A DNA stretch of 64,000 nt from Promicromonospora soli (GCF_014653785.1 NZ_BNAS01000009.1:87861-151860), one strand, 5' to 3'; positions 8,753-17,664 are shown, counted from the first letter of the stretch. Notes: generated from the letters alone by a model not told the origin. Program-made: numbers and translations.

Positions 8753-9465
8753 CCGCCCTGGAGATCCGCGACCTGCACATCCGCCGCGGCGGGATCGAGG
8801 TCGTGCACGGCATCGACCTGACCGTCACCGCGGGCGAGATCACCGCGCTGCTCGGCGCGAACGGGGCCGGCAAGTCGTCCACGGTGCTGGCGGTCGCCGG
8901 GATCGTGCGCGACACCAGCGGCTCGATCACGGCCGACGGCAGCGGTATCCGCGGGCTCGCCCCCAACAAGGTGCGGCGCGCGGGAATCGCGACGATGCAG
9001 GAGGGGCACCGCGTTTTCAGCGACATCTCGGTCGCCGACAACCTCGCGATCGCCGCACTGCTGCTGCCGCGCGCCGAACGCGCCGAGGCCGTCGAGTCGA
9101 TGCTCGACCTGTTCCCCGAGATCCACGGCTTCGCCGACCGGCCGGCGGGCTCGCTATCCGGCGGCCAGCAGCAGATGCTCGCCCTCGCCACGGCGCTCGC
9201 CGCCCGCCCCAGGGTCCTGGTGATCGACGAGATGTCGCTCGGGCTCGCGCCGCTCGTCGTGGCGCGCCTGGTGCCCGCGCTGCGGGCCGTCGCCGAGCAG
9301 GGCGTCGGGGTGCTGCTCATCGAGCAGTTCACCAGCGTCGCCCTGGAGCTGGCGACCAGCGTCACGGTGCTCGCGCAGGGCCTCGTGACCCTGCGCGCGC
9401 CGGCGAAGGAGCTACGGGACCACCCCGAACGACTGGCCGCGGCGTACCGCCTCACCGAGCAGTGA
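8749..9465 (+). CDS. LivF-type ABC transporter ATPase
   Basis: A 238-residue ATPase with Walker A GANGAGKSS, a canonical LSGGQQQ signature, Walker B VLVIDE and switch region LLIEQF, as in LivF proteins. It starts at the GTG overlapping the LivG-type stop (GTGA), preceded by GAGGAGG. Its last codons and stop fall in a short tandem repeat (9453-9496). It completes the importer of binding protein, two permeases and two ATPases. Confidence 0.92.
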   Translation: MTALEIRDLHIRRGGIEVVHGIDLTVTAGEITALLGANGAGKSSTVLAVAGIVRDTSGSITADGSGIRGLAPNKVRRAGIATMQEGHRVFSDISVADNLAIAALLLPRAERAEAVESMLDLFPEIHGFADRPAGSLSGGQQQMLALATALAARPRVLVIDEMSLGLAPLVVARLVPALRAVAEQGVGVLLIEQFTSVALELATSVTVLAQGLVTLRAPAKELRDHPERLAAAYRLTEQ

Positions 9466-9496
9466 CCCCACCGAGCAGCAACCCCACCGAAGCAAC
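9453..9496 (+). repeat. 16-bp tandem repeat spanning the livF-like stop codon
   Basis: CACCGAGCAGTGACCC (9453-9468) is followed by CACCGAGCAGCAACCC (9469-9484) and a third, partial CACCGAAGCAAC copy. The first copy encodes the end of the LivF-type protein and its stop. It probably arose by replication slippage. It also means the possible GTG start at 9462 for the next gene would translate repeat DNA, which argues against that start. Confidence 0.75.
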
Positions 9497-9511
9497 CACC
9501 GAGCACGACAT

Positions 9512-9534
9512 GGACGGCGTACACGCCGCCGTCC
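9512..9534 (+). promoter_or_regulatory. Hairpin immediately upstream of the GMC oxidoreductase ribosome site
   Basis: GGACGGCG (9512-9519) pairs with CGCCGTCC (9527-9534) around a seven-base loop. The GGAGGG ribosome-binding sequence begins at the next base, 9535. In this intercistronic position it could modulate translation of the oxidoreductase or stabilise a processed end. No T tract follows. Confidence 0.5.
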
Positions 9535-9551
9535 GGAGGGAGAATACAACC

Positions 9552-11048
9552 ATGGCCGATTACGACGTCGTCGTCGTGGGAGCAGGGACGGCGGGGAGCG
9601 TCGTCGCTCGCCGTCTGGCGGACGCCGGTCGCCGAGTGGCGATCCTCGAGGCGGGCGGGTCCAACCGCGACGACATGATCCAGGACGTGGGCCGCCTGAA
9701 CCAGCTGTGGCACGGCGAGCGCGACTGGGGGTATCACACGGTGCCCCAGCAGCACGCCGCCGGGCGCCGGATCCACCTGCCGCGCGGGCGCGTGCTCGGC
9801 GGCTCCCACTCGCTCAACGCCGCGATCTGGGTGCGCTGCGCCCCCGAGGACTTCGACGGCTGGGCGGCCGACGGCTGCCCCGGCTGGTCGTGGGCGGACG
9901 TCGAGCCGGTGTACCGGCGCATCGAGCAGTGGCACGGCACGCACGACGCGCGCCGGGGCTCCGACGGGCCGCTGCCGGTCGCACCCAACGAGCCGCTCCA
10001 CCCGGTGCAGCAGGCGATCATCGACGCGGCTGTGCAGTCCGGCCTCCCCCTCAACGCGGACTACAACGTGGACGAGCTCGACGGCGTCTCGGTCCAGCAG
10101 GTCACCGTCGCCGACGGCGATCGCGTCACGACGTGGGACGCCTACGCGCAGCCGGCCGTCGACGAGGGCCGCCTCACGGTGCTCACCGGCGTCGTCGTGC
10201 GCCGGGTGCGGATCGAGGGCGGCCGCGCGACAGGTGTCGAGCTGGCGGACGGCCGTCTGCTCACCGCCGACCAGGTGGTGCTCTCGGCGGGCGCCGAGGG
10301 CAGCGCGGAGACCCTGCTGCGCAGCGGGGTCGGCCCCGCGGAACACCTCGCCGCCCTGGGCATCGACGTCGTCGCGGACCTGCCGGTCGGCGAGAACCTG
10401 CACGACCACTACCTCGTCCCGGTCATCTTCTCGACCGACCGCGAGGTGGACCCGCCGGCCCCGCACCGCAGCGTGACCCAGACGCACTGGTTCTGGCGCT
10501 CCGACCCGTCGCTCCCGGTGCCGGACACGCAGCCGATCAACTTCGCCGTACCGATGCTGGAGCCGGACATGGAGCCGATCCCGTGGGGCTTCTCCCTCAT
10601 GGCCGGCATCGTCACCACGCGGTCGCGCGGCACCGTGCGGCTGGCGAGCGCCGACCCGGCCGACGGCATCCTCATCGACCCGCAGGTCCTTCAGGACGAG
10701 CGTGACGTCACCTCGATGCTCGCCTCCGTGCGGCAGTGCCTGGAGGTCGGGGCGCAGGAGGCGCTCGCCACGGACTGGAAGGCGCGGCCGCACTACCCGT
10801 CGGGAGACCTGAGCGACGAGGCGCTCGTCGAGTACATCCGGCAGCGCGTGATCACCTACCACCACCAGGTGGGCACGTGCCGCATGGGCTCGGACGAACG
10901 CTCCGTCGTGGACCCCACGCTGCGGGTGCGGGGAGTCGAGGGGCTCATGGTGGCCGACGCATCCGTGATGCCGACGATCACCACGGGCAACACGAACGCG
11001 CCGTCGGCCATGATCGGTGAGCGGGCGGCCGAGTTCCTGCTCTCCTGA
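9552..11048 (+). CDS. GMC-family FAD-dependent oxidoreductase (choline/alcohol dehydrogenase-like)
   Basis: A 498-residue flavoenzyme expected to oxidise an alcohol. The FAD-binding GAGTAGS lies near residue 10, the GMC signature PRGRVLGGSHSLN near residue 80, and the C-terminal active-site region is YHHQVGTCRMG followed by GNTNAPSAMIGERA. The ATG at 9552 gives the usual family N-terminus, directly followed by the dinucleotide fold. A GTG at 9462 would add 30 residues encoded by tandem-repeat DNA. It lies downstream of the transporter genes and probably in the same transcript. Together with the decarboxylase-like enzyme it may oxidise a hydroxy compound; the substrate is unassigned. Confidence 0.88.
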   Translation: MADYDVVVVGAGTAGSVVARRLADAGRRVAILEAGGSNRDDMIQDVGRLNQLWHGERDWGYHTVPQQHAAGRRIHLPRGRVLGGSHSLNAAIWVRCAPEDFDGWAADGCPGWSWADVEPVYRRIEQWHGTHDARRGSDGPLPVAPNEPLHPVQQAIIDAAVQSGLPLNADYNVDELDGVSVQQVTVADGDRVTTWDAYAQPAVDEGRLTVLTGVVVRRVRIEGGRATGVELADGRLLTADQVVLSAGAEGSAETLLRSGVGPAEHLAALGIDVVADLPVGENLHDHYLVPVIFSTDREVDPPAPHRSVTQTHWFWRSDPSLPVPDTQPINFAVPMLEPDMEPIPWGFSLMAGIVTTRSRGTVRLASADPADGILIDPQVLQDERDVTSMLASVRQCLEVGAQEALATDWKARPHYPSGDLSDEALVEYIRQRVITYHHQVGTCRMGSDERSVVDPTLRVRGVEGLMVADASVMPTITTGNTNAPSAMIGERAAEFLLS

Positions 11049-11092
11049 GCTGAGCAAGCTTGCGGTGGGCACGCGGATATACTCCAATCGTC

Positions 11093-11154
11093 AAGGCGGA
11101 CGAGAACCGCCTGCGCTCGAAAAAGGGGCGCGCGACGGGCTCGGAGCCGAGCCC
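11093..11154 (+). promoter_or_regulatory. Two hairpins in the leader of the ThDP enzyme gene
   Basis: AGGCGG/CCGCCT (11093-11098 with 11107-11112) and GGGCTCGG/CCGAGCCC (11137-11144 with 11147-11154) form two short stems in the 164-bp gap before the decarboxylase-like gene. A run of five A's precedes the second. They could be an intercistronic attenuator or processing site. No U-rich tail is present. Confidence 0.4.
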
Positions 11155-11212
11155 GCACGGGACACATACGGACCGCACCACTCATCCGTCACTGTTCTCC
11201 CTGGAGGCCCTC

Positions 11213-12877
11213 GTGCCCACCGTGTCCGCACACGTCGCCCGTACTCTCGCCCGGCACATCGACCACGTCTTCGGCGTCATGGGCAACGGCAACGCCTGGT
11301 TCCTCGACGACCTCACGCGCTCGACGACCGCCCGGTTCACCGCCGTCCGGCACGAGGCCGGCGGCGTGGTCGCCGCCGACGCCCACTTCCGCGCGTCGGG
11401 CCGCATCGCCGCCGCCACCGCCACCTACGGCGCGGGCTTCACCAACGCGCTCACCGCGCTCGCCGAGGCCGCGGCGGCCCGGGTGCCGCTGGTGCTGCTG
11501 GCGGGCGACGAGCCGACGTCGGGCCCCCGCCCGTGGGACGTCGACCAGATAGCGCTCGCGGCCGCCGTCGGCGCCCGGACCTACACGGTGGGCCGTGCGG
11601 ACGCTGCGGCCACGTGCGTCATCGCCATCGAGCACTCCCTGACCTACCGGGTCCCCGTGGTGCTGGCGATCCCCTACGACGTCGCGGCCCTCGAGGCCGG
11701 CCCGGTCCCGGACGCCCCTGAGCCGGCGCTGCCCCGGCCGATGGCTCCGGCGGGGCCGTTCGACGCGGCCGCCATCCGTGACCTCGCCCGGCACCTCGCC
11801 GACGCCGAGCGGCCGCTGCTGCTCGCGGGCCGCGGCGCCTGGCTCGCCGGCGCGGGCGAGGCGCTCGGCGAGCTCGCGGACGCGACGGGGGCGCTGACGA
11901 CGACCACGGCGCTGGGCCGCGGCATCTTCCCCGACGGCCACTACGACCTCGGCGTAGCGGGCGGCTTCGGCGCCGAGGGGGCGATGGCGCTGGTGCGGGA
12001 AGCCGACGTCGCCGTCGTGCTCGGCGCGTCGCTCAACCAGTTCACCATGCGTTTCGGCGAGCTGTTCGCGCCAGGGACGCGCGTGGTCCAGGTGGACATC
12101 GCGCCCGCCGCGACGCACCGGCACGTCGGCGGCTTCATCCGGGGCGACGCCGCGCTCGTGGCCCGCGCTCTCGTGGACGAGCTGCACGCCATCGGGGCGG
12201 CACCGTCCGGGTGGCGCAAGTCGGTGGACGTCGCCGCGGCCCGCACCTACGAGACCGGCCCGGCGGACGGGATGGCCCCCGACGGGCGGCTCGACCCGCG
12301 CGCCGTCGCGCACCGCCTCGCCGGCCTGCTGCCCGCCGACCGGGTGGTCGTCTCCGACGGCGGGCACTTCATCGGCTGGGCGAACATGTTCTGGCCCGTC
12401 GCCTCCCCCGACCGGATGATGATGGTCGGCACCGCCTACCAGTCCATCGGGCTCGGCTTCCCCAGCATCGCCGGCGCTGCCGCGGCACGCCCGGACGCCG
12501 CCGTCGTGCTCACCACGGGCGACGGCGGCGGGCTCATGGCCCTCGCCGACCTCGAGACCGCGGTGCGCACCGCCCGCGGGCGCGGCATCGCCGTCGTATG
12601 GAACGACGCCGCCTACGGCGCCGAGCTGCACGTGTACGGGCGGCAGGGAATCACCGAGGAGCCGATGCTCATCCCCGAGACGGACTTCGCCGCCATCGCC
12701 ACCGCGATCGGTGCCGAGGGCGTGGTCGTGCGCTCGCTCGCCGACCTGGACCGCGTGGCGGCGTGGACCGCCGAGCCCGTCACCGACCGCCGCTTCCTGC
12801 TGCTCGACTGCCGGGTCTCGGCTTCCGTCGTCGCCCCCTACCAGGAAGAGATCCTGCGGGTGAATCGCACCCGCTAG
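11213..12877 (+). CDS. Thiamine diphosphate-dependent enzyme (benzoylformate decarboxylase/acetolactate synthase-like)
   Basis: A 554-residue ThDP enzyme with the three-domain pattern of 2-oxoacid decarboxylases and synthases. The cofactor-activating Glu48 lies in AVRHEAGG. The ThDP/Mg2+ motif starts at GDGGG near residue 440 and runs to VVWNDAAYG. The GTG at 11213 has GGAGG five bases upstream; the longer frame includes a leader with hairpins. The position equivalent to the benzoylformate decarboxylase active-site Ser is Asn or Gly here (MGNGNAWF), so the exact reaction is uncertain. Decarboxylation of an aryl or alkyl 2-oxoacid to an aldehyde for the nearby dehydrogenase is the favoured, inferred role. 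Confidence 0.85.
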   Translation: MPTVSAHVARTLARHIDHVFGVMGNGNAWFLDDLTRSTTARFTAVRHEAGGVVAADAHFRASGRIAAATATYGAGFTNALTALAEAAAARVPLVLLAGDEPTSGPRPWDVDQIALAAAVGARTYTVGRADAAATCVIAIEHSLTYRVPVVLAIPYDVAALEAGPVPDAPEPALPRPMAPAGPFDAAAIRDLARHLADAERPLLLAGRGAWLAGAGEALGELADATGALTTTTALGRGIFPDGHYDLGVAGGFGAEGAMALVREADVAVVLGASLNQFTMRFGELFAPGTRVVQVDIAPAATHRHVGGFIRGDAALVARALVDELHAIGAAPSGWRKSVDVAAARTYETGPADGMAPDGRLDPRAVAHRLAGLLPADRVVVSDGGHFIGWANMFWPVASPDRMMMVGTAYQSIGLGFPSIAGAAAARPDAAVVLTTGDGGGLMALADLETAVRTARGRGIAVVWNDAAYGAELHVYGRQGITEEPMLIPETDFAAIATAIGAEGVVVRSLADLDRVAAWTAEPVTDRRFLLLDCRVSASVVAPYQEEILRVNRTR

Positions 12878-13021
12878 GCCTGAGCCCCCGAACGCGACGC
12901 CCGGTCCCCCGGCGTAGTCTGAAAAGTCCAGCGTTCGCACGGCCGCCAGCCCGGGAACGGGTGGCCGCGCAAGCGTTCCGGAGCACAGGAGCACCGGAGT
13001 CCATGAGATCGGAACGACGCC

Positions 13022-13690
13022 ATGCACATCTCGGCCTTCCCGCACGAACTGGCCCATCGTGCCGCCACAGTGCTGGGTAGCAAGCTCGAGGCCAGCATCA
13101 TCCTGGGTGAGCGCGGGTTCGCGGTACGCGCGGGCAGCAGCACCGACGCCGCCGGACGGTGCGACCGCGCCGAGTCCCTCGCCGACGACGGACCGTGCGT
13201 CGACGCCATCGAAAAGCGGACGGTCCAGGTCGTGCCGGTGATCGCCGAGACCGAGAGGTGGGAAGCCTGGCGCGACCAGTCGCTCCGTGAGGGCTTCGTC
13301 TCCGCGCTGGCGGTCCCCGCCTCTGTCAACGCGGACATCGCCGTCGCAATAAACCTGTACTCACGTACTCCGGACCCGTGGACCCGAGAGCTCGTCACAG
13401 CGGCTGACGGCTACGCGCAGCTCGCAGCCTCCATGGTGCAGCTGCACCTGAAGCTCGCTGAGTTCGAGGACGCCACGGCGGGCCTGTACCACCAGATGTC
13501 CGATCTGAGCGCGACCGAGCGTGCAGTCGGGGCCATCATGTACGCCAACGACTGCAGCGATCTCGAGGCGAGACGAATCCTCGACTCCGCATCCCGTAAC
13601 CGCAACGTGTCGCAACGCGAGGTGGCCGAAACCATCCTGCGTACCCTGGTCATGAGCGAGCCCCGGCCTGAAGACGGCACTGCCACCTGA
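13022..13690 (+). CDS. GAF-ANTAR domain regulator
   Basis: A 222-residue protein with an N-terminal GAF sensor domain (about residues 15-145) and a C-terminal ANTAR RNA-binding domain (about 160-215, LSATERAVGAIMYANDC). ANTAR proteins act as transcription antiterminators by binding paired hairpins in nascent RNA. GAF-ANTAR pairs are common in actinobacteria, usually orphans like this one. The start at 13022 follows a modest GGAAC purine stretch. Its ligand and RNA targets cannot be inferred here. It is convergent with the lipid kinase gene, 11 bases from it. Confidence 0.85.
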   Translation: MHISAFPHELAHRAATVLGSKLEASIILGERGFAVRAGSSTDAAGRCDRAESLADDGPCVDAIEKRTVQVVPVIAETERWEAWRDQSLREGFVSALAVPASVNADIAVAINLYSRTPDPWTRELVTAADGYAQLAASMVQLHLKLAEFEDATAGLYHQMSDLSATERAVGAIMYANDCSDLEARRILDSASRNRNVSQREVAETILRTLVMSEPRPEDGTAT

Positions 13691-13701
13691 CGGATCTCCG
13701 C

Positions 13702-14649
13702 TCAGCGAACCCGCACCGCACCCGCCTGCACGGTGACGCCTGCCCGGCTCGCCTCCCCGAGATCCTCGCCGTCGATCTCGAACACACGCGGCTCGGTCAG
13801 CTCGAGCTGCAGGCTCCGCAGGCGACGGTGCGTCGCGCTGTCGCTGCTCTTCGCCCCTTCCTTGCGGGCGACGAGGCGCCTGATGCCGTTGTCCCAGACC
13901 ATGTTCCGCAGCGTGTCGGCCCACCCGGCCGCGTTGTCCGCGCTCAGGACGAGCAGGTCGAGCTCACCGTCGGCGGGGTCCGCATCGGGCAGGAGGCTGA
14001 CGCCGCCCTGGAGGGTGCCGCAGTTGCCGACCAGCAGCGTGTGCACCCTTTCCCGGCTCTGTGGGCGGTCGTCAACCGTGATCCGGACGTCGAGAGTCTC
14101 GCTCGCGGACAGCGCGCGGCCCATGGACTCCACGTAGGCAAGCCAGCCGACCTCGTCCTTGAGGTCATCGTCGGTCTCGGTGATCATGTGGGCGTCGAGC
14201 CCGAACCCGGCCATGACCGCGAACGCGTACCGTTCGGTCCCGCCCGCGAGGTCGATCTCGAGCCATCCCAGGTCGATGGCCCGCGCCTCGGAGCCGAGCG
14301 CCCTCGTGCAGGCCTCGGGGACGTCGCCCAGGGGCACCCCGAGGTTCCGGGCGAGGAGGTTCCCGGTGCCGAGCGGGACGATTCCCAGCTCGACGCCGGA
14401 ACCCGCCTCCGCGAGGTGTTCGGCCACGGCCCGGACGGTCCCGTCCCCGCCCGCGACGACCAGCACGTCGGCGCCCGCCTCGATCGCCTGCGACGCGACG
14501 CCCTGGCCCGCGTCGTCCTCGGTCGTCTCGAACCAGCGAACCTCGGGCTCCGTCCGCGCTGAGGCGATCGCCTCGTTCAGACCGGACTCGAGGTCCCGCC
14601 TGGTCGTCTTCGCGGGATTCCAGATGACGCCGACGCTTCGTGCGGTCAT
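13702..14649 (-). CDS. Diacylglycerol/lipid kinase family protein
   Basis: A 315-residue DagK/LCB5-type kinase. The nucleotide-binding GGDGT lies at residues 67-71 and the substrate-loop PLGTGNLLARNL about 20 residues later. The C-terminal beta domain includes FEIDGEDLG. It would phosphorylate diacylglycerol or a related lipid alcohol at the membrane face. No membrane segments are seen. It follows the berberine-bridge-type oxidase gene by 58 bases on the same strand, possibly as a second cistron. Confidence 0.9.
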   Translation of the reverse strand: MTARSVGVIWNPAKTTRRDLESGLNEAIASARTEPEVRWFETTEDDAGQGVASQAIEAGADVLVVAGGDGTVRAVAEHLAEAGSGVELGIVPLGTGNLLARNLGVPLGDVPEACTRALGSEARAIDLGWLEIDLAGGTERYAFAVMAGFGLDAHMITETDDDLKDEVGWLAYVESMGRALSASETLDVRITVDDRPQSRERVHTLLVGNCGTLQGGVSLLPDADPADGELDLLVLSADNAAGWADTLRNMVWDNGIRRLVARKEGAKSSDSATHRRLRSLQLELTEPRVFEIDGEDLGEASRAGVTVQAGAVRVR

Positions 14650-14707
14650 GTGCGAGATGCTTCCACAGCCGGTGCCAGTCCTCGCCTCGAGGGCCGCGGG
14701 CCGGCCA

Positions 14708-16018
14708 TCAAGCGGGCGGGATGTTCTGGTTCAGGTGGAAGACGTTGCCGGGGTCGTAGACGCCCTTGACGGCGGCGAGCCTGGCCAGCTTCTCGGGTGG
14801 GTAGGCCCGCCGTACGCCGGCGGCGCCGTCGTCGCCGAGCACGTTGACGTAGACCCCGCTGGCGAAGGGCTCCAGGCGCGCCGCGCTCGCCCGCGCGGCC
14901 GCGATCCGGGTCTCGTCCTCGTCGGGGTCGGTCCAGCGGGCGGCCGCCACGTACTCGAACGTCGTGTCGCGCTGGCTGAAGGCGGTCTCGTCGCCGGGCA
15001 CGTCGGCGATGGCGCCGCCGTAGGCCTGGAGACCGGCGCGCACGTCGGGGTGGGTGGCGAGCAGCGCCTCGATCGCGGCGAGCGGCAGCTCGCGGAAGTA
15101 GTGGCCCTTCCAGTAGCGCCGCACGGCGTAGGCCTCGGTGCTGTCGTCCCGGGTCTGGAGGTCCAGGTACGACAGCTCCTCGATCCGGCGGCCCATCGGC
15201 GCACCCAGCGCCGCCAGCTCCGTGGCATGCGCCCGCCCCTCCCGCGGGTCGCCGACCCACACGAAGCCGAGCGCCACCACGCCGTCGTGCACGCTCGCGG
15301 TGTACGTGGCCGCCCTCGGGGCGGTCGCACTGAGATCGCGCCACCGGGCGACGACCGGCGCGGCGTCGCCGACGGGGAAGTCGAGCTCGACGCTGAGCGC
15401 GCGGGTGCCGACGTCGTGCAGCCGGAACTCGAACTCTGTCACCACGCCGAAGTTCCCACCACCACCGCGCAGCGCCCAGTACAGCTCCGGCCGCTCGTCG
15501 GCCGACGCGCGGATCATGTCGCCTGCCGCGGTCACCACCTCGTAGGAGACGACGTTGTCGCAGGCCAGCCCACACTGACGGGCAAGCCAGCCCATCCCGC
15601 CGCCCAGGGTGAGGCCGCCGACGCCCGTGTGCGACACGTTGCCCGCCGTCGTGGCCAGACCGTGCGGCTGCGTGGCCGCGTCGAGCGCGCCGAGCAGGGC
15701 CCCGCCCTGCACCCACGCACGCTTCCGTTCCGGATCGACCCGGACCGCGCCCATCGGCGTGAGGTCGATCATCAGCCCGCCGTCGGGGACCCCGTGCCCG
15801 ACGACACTGTGGCCACCGCACCGGACGCCCACCTCCAGGCCCTCCCGCCGCGCCAGCGCGAGCGCCTCCACGACGTCGCCGGCGGTGCGGCAGCGGACGA
15901 TCAGGGCCGGCTCGTGGTCCACCATCCCGTTCCACACCGAGCGCGCCTCGTCGAAACCGACGTCGCCCGGGCGCCGGACGTCCAGCCCTGAGACCGCCGA
16001 ACCTTCGATCATGTCCAT
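14708..16018 (-). CDS. Berberine-bridge-type FAD-linked oxidase
   Basis: A 436-residue oxidase of the FAD_binding_4/BBE class. The covalent flavin-linking His70 sits in RCGGHS, the FAD-binding fold includes GVGGLTLGGGMGWLAR, and the C-terminal BBE motif YDPGNVFHLNQNIPP is complete. The Cys of bicovalent members is replaced (NVSHTG; Val128), so a single 8-alpha-histidyl FAD link is expected. No signal peptide is visible. Such enzymes oxidise sugars, alcohols or alkaloid-like compounds with O2; the substrate is unknown. The WYL regulator lies 83 bases upstream on the same strand. Confidence 0.9.
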   Translation of the reverse strand: MDMIEGSAVSGLDVRRPGDVGFDEARSVWNGMVDHEPALIVRCRTAGDVVEALALARREGLEVGVRCGGHSVVGHGVPDGGLMIDLTPMGAVRVDPERKRAWVQGGALLGALDAATQPHGLATTAGNVSHTGVGGLTLGGGMGWLARQCGLACDNVVSYEVVTAAGDMIRASADERPELYWALRGGGGNFGVVTEFEFRLHDVGTRALSVELDFPVGDAAPVVARWRDLSATAPRAATYTASVHDGVVALGFVWVGDPREGRAHATELAALGAPMGRRIEELSYLDLQTRDDSTEAYAVRRYWKGHYFRELPLAAIEALLATHPDVRAGLQAYGGAIADVPGDETAFSQRDTTFEYVAAARWTDPDEDETRIAAARASAARLEPFASGVYVNVLGDDGAAGVRRAYPPEKLARLAAVKGVYDPGNVFHLNQNIPPA

Positions 16019-16101
16019 GCTCGCTCCTCCTCGTGCGGGACCCCCTCGTTCAAGAGAGACCGCCCGACGGCGCCGGACTCATCGGCCGCGGGGCAGGCAG
16101 G

Positions 16102-17058
16102 TCAGGGTTCCGTCACGGCCGCGGCGAGCCGCTCCGCGAGCGCGCCGACCGCGGCCCGGAGCTCGGGCCCGCCCTCCACGCGGAACGGGTACGGCACGCT
16201 CGCCAGCCACTCCTGCGCGTACATCGCCGGGTTCCGTGTGCTGCCGACGAGCACGCATCCGTCGCCCGCCGCCTCGAGCCGCCCCATCTGCGCCCCGACC
16301 CAGGGGGCGACGTCGGCGAGCGGGGCGTCGAACACGACGCGGGTGGTGAACTGCCACCCCGTACCCAGGTGCTCCTCGAGCGCCGCCACGGGATCGAGGT
16401 CGTCGGGCGGTACGAACGCCAGGTCCGTGTGCTCGACGGCGAGGACCCGGTCGACGCGGTAGGTGCGGATCGCGCCGGCGCGGTGGGAGTGGCACAGGAG
16501 GTACCACCGCCCGTACCGCACGACCACGGCCCAGGGGTCCACCTCTGCGGCCCACTCGCTGCCGGACTCGCCCCGGTAGGTGACCAGCACGCGCCGTCGG
16601 GCGGCGATCGCCGCGACCAGCTCGCTGGTGACGGCGGTGTCCGGGCGGGCCGCGTACCGGTCGGGCGCGGCGGACGCGTGCTCGCGCAGCGCGGCCGCCT
16701 GCCGGCCGACGTCGTCGGGCAGCGCCCGGATGACCTTTCCGAGCGCGGTGTCGACGAGGTCGTCGCCGTCGGCGTCGGGATGACTGTCGAGGACCGCCAT
16801 GACCAGGCCGAGCGCCTCGGTCTGCGTGAAGGTGACCGGCGGCAGCCGCGTGCCGCGCCCGAGGCGGTAGCCGCCGTGGGGGCCGCGGGCCGACGAGACG
16901 GGGATCCCTGCCTCGCGCAGGATCCCGACGTACCGGCGGGCTGCCCGCTCCGTGACGCCGAGCCGGTCGGCGAGCTCGTCCGCCGTCGTGCCGGGGCGGG
17001 TCTGCAGGATCTCCAGGGCGCGGAGCGCGCGTGCGGTGGGGCTGATCTCGGACGGCAC
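16102..17058 (-). CDS. YafY-type HTH/WYL-domain transcriptional regulator
   Basis: A 318-residue regulator with an N-terminal helix-turn-helix (about residues 8-60, TADELADRLGVTERAARR) and a WYL ligand-sensing domain (about 140-215, WAVVVRYGRWYLLCHS) with a WCX-like C-terminus. The GTG at 17058 lies exactly six bases downstream of a TAGCCT -10 box on the minus strand, the geometry of a leaderless mRNA. It is divergent from the SRPBCC gene and upstream of the berberine-bridge-type oxidase gene, so it may control either. Confidence 0.88.
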   Translation of the reverse strand: MPSEISPTARALRALEILQTRPGTTADELADRLGVTERAARRYVGILREAGIPVSSARGPHGGYRLGRGTRLPPVTFTQTEALGLVMAVLDSHPDADGDDLVDTALGKVIRALPDDVGRQAAALREHASAAPDRYAARPDTAVTSELVAAIAARRRVLVTYRGESGSEWAAEVDPWAVVVRYGRWYLLCHSHRAGAIRTYRVDRVLAVEHTDLAFVPPDDLDPVAALEEHLGTGWQFTTRVVFDAPLADVAPWVGAQMGRLEAAGDGCVLVGSTRNPAMYAQEWLASVPYPFRVEGGPELRAAVGALAERLAAAVTEP

Positions 17059-17064
17059 ACGAGC

Positions 17065-17070
17065 AGGCTA
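17065..17070 (-). promoter_or_regulatory. -10 box TAGCCT for a leaderless transcript
   Basis: On the minus strand TAGCCT is followed by six bases and the GTG of the WYL regulator at 17058. Transcription would begin at or next to the start codon. No ribosome-binding sequence is present, which supports a leaderless mRNA. Confidence 0.6.
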
Positions 17071-17145
17071 GATCGCGCGCCCCTCGACGGGCGAGTGGGC
17101 CGCGGGCGGGTCACGGTGAAAAGACCCGAGAGAAAGGAGTGGCTC

Positions 17146-17595
17146 GTGACCACCATCACGAAGTCGATCGATGTGCATGTCCCCGTCCGGACCGCCTACA
17201 ACCAGTGGACGCAGTTCGAGGAGTTCCCCAAGTTCATGGGGGGCGTCGAGGAGATTCGCCAGATCGACCCGACCCATACGCACTGGAAGACGAAGGTGGG
17301 CGGGGTCGAGCGCGAGTTCGACGCCGAGATCACCGAGCAGCACCCGGACGAGCGCGTGGCGTGGAGGAGCAGTTCGGGTCCCAACCAGGCCGGTGTCGTC
17401 ACGTTCCACAAGCTCCGCGAGGCCGACACCCGGGTCACGGTGCAGATGGAATGGACGCCCGACGACGTCGCCGAGAAGGTGGGCAGCGCGCTGAACTTGG
17501 ACGACCGGCAGGTCCAGAGCGACCTCGAGCGGTTCAAGGAGTTCATCGAGGCCCGCGGCATGGAGACGGGAGCCTGGCGCGGTGACGTGAGCTGA
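17146..17595 (+). CDS. SRPBCC family protein (polyketide cyclase/START-like)
   Basis: A 149-residue soluble START-like protein. The N-terminus TKSIDVHVPVRTAYNQWTQFEEFPKFM is the usual opening of the SRPBCC/CoxG-like cyclase family, which binds hydrophobic ligands in a deep pocket. The GTG at 17146 is preceded by AAAGGAG. The long open frame upstream is antisense to the regulator and is ignored. Function unknown; this subfamily is frequent in stress-type loci. It is divergent from the WYL regulator. Confidence 0.85.
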   Translation: MTTITKSIDVHVPVRTAYNQWTQFEEFPKFMGGVEEIRQIDPTHTHWKTKVGGVEREFDAEITEQHPDERVAWRSSSGPNQAGVVTFHKLREADTRVTVQMEWTPDDVAEKVGSALNLDDRQVQSDLERFKEFIEARGMETGAWRGDVS

Positions 17596-17604
17596 CGCGC
17601 CAGC

Positions 17605-17664
17605 GGCGTCGCGCGGTCAGCGCGACGCCGTCCGCCCGGCGCGGGTCTGAGCGACCCGCGCCGG
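17605..17664. terminator. Two adjacent GC-rich hairpins between convergent genes
   Basis: Stem one: GGCGTCGCGC (17605-17614) with GCGCGACGCC (17620-17629), five-base loop. Stem two: CCGGCGCGGGTC (17636-17647) with GACCCGCGCCGG (17653-17664), five-base loop. They fill the gap between the SRPBCC and DHFR-like genes, and the second abuts the DHFR-like stop codon. A tandem two-way terminator is the natural reading. Confidence 0.85.

Noticed and set aside
9462..9551. GTG start overlapping the livF-like stop for the GMC oxidoreductase
   Set aside because: The 30 extra residues would be translated partly from tandem-repeat DNA and precede the normal family N-terminus; ATG 9552 fits better.
11059..11082. 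Promoter TTGCGG/TATACT before the ThDP enzyme gene
   Set aside because: The spacer would be only 12 bases. The TATACT alone is suggestive but not enough to call a promoter.
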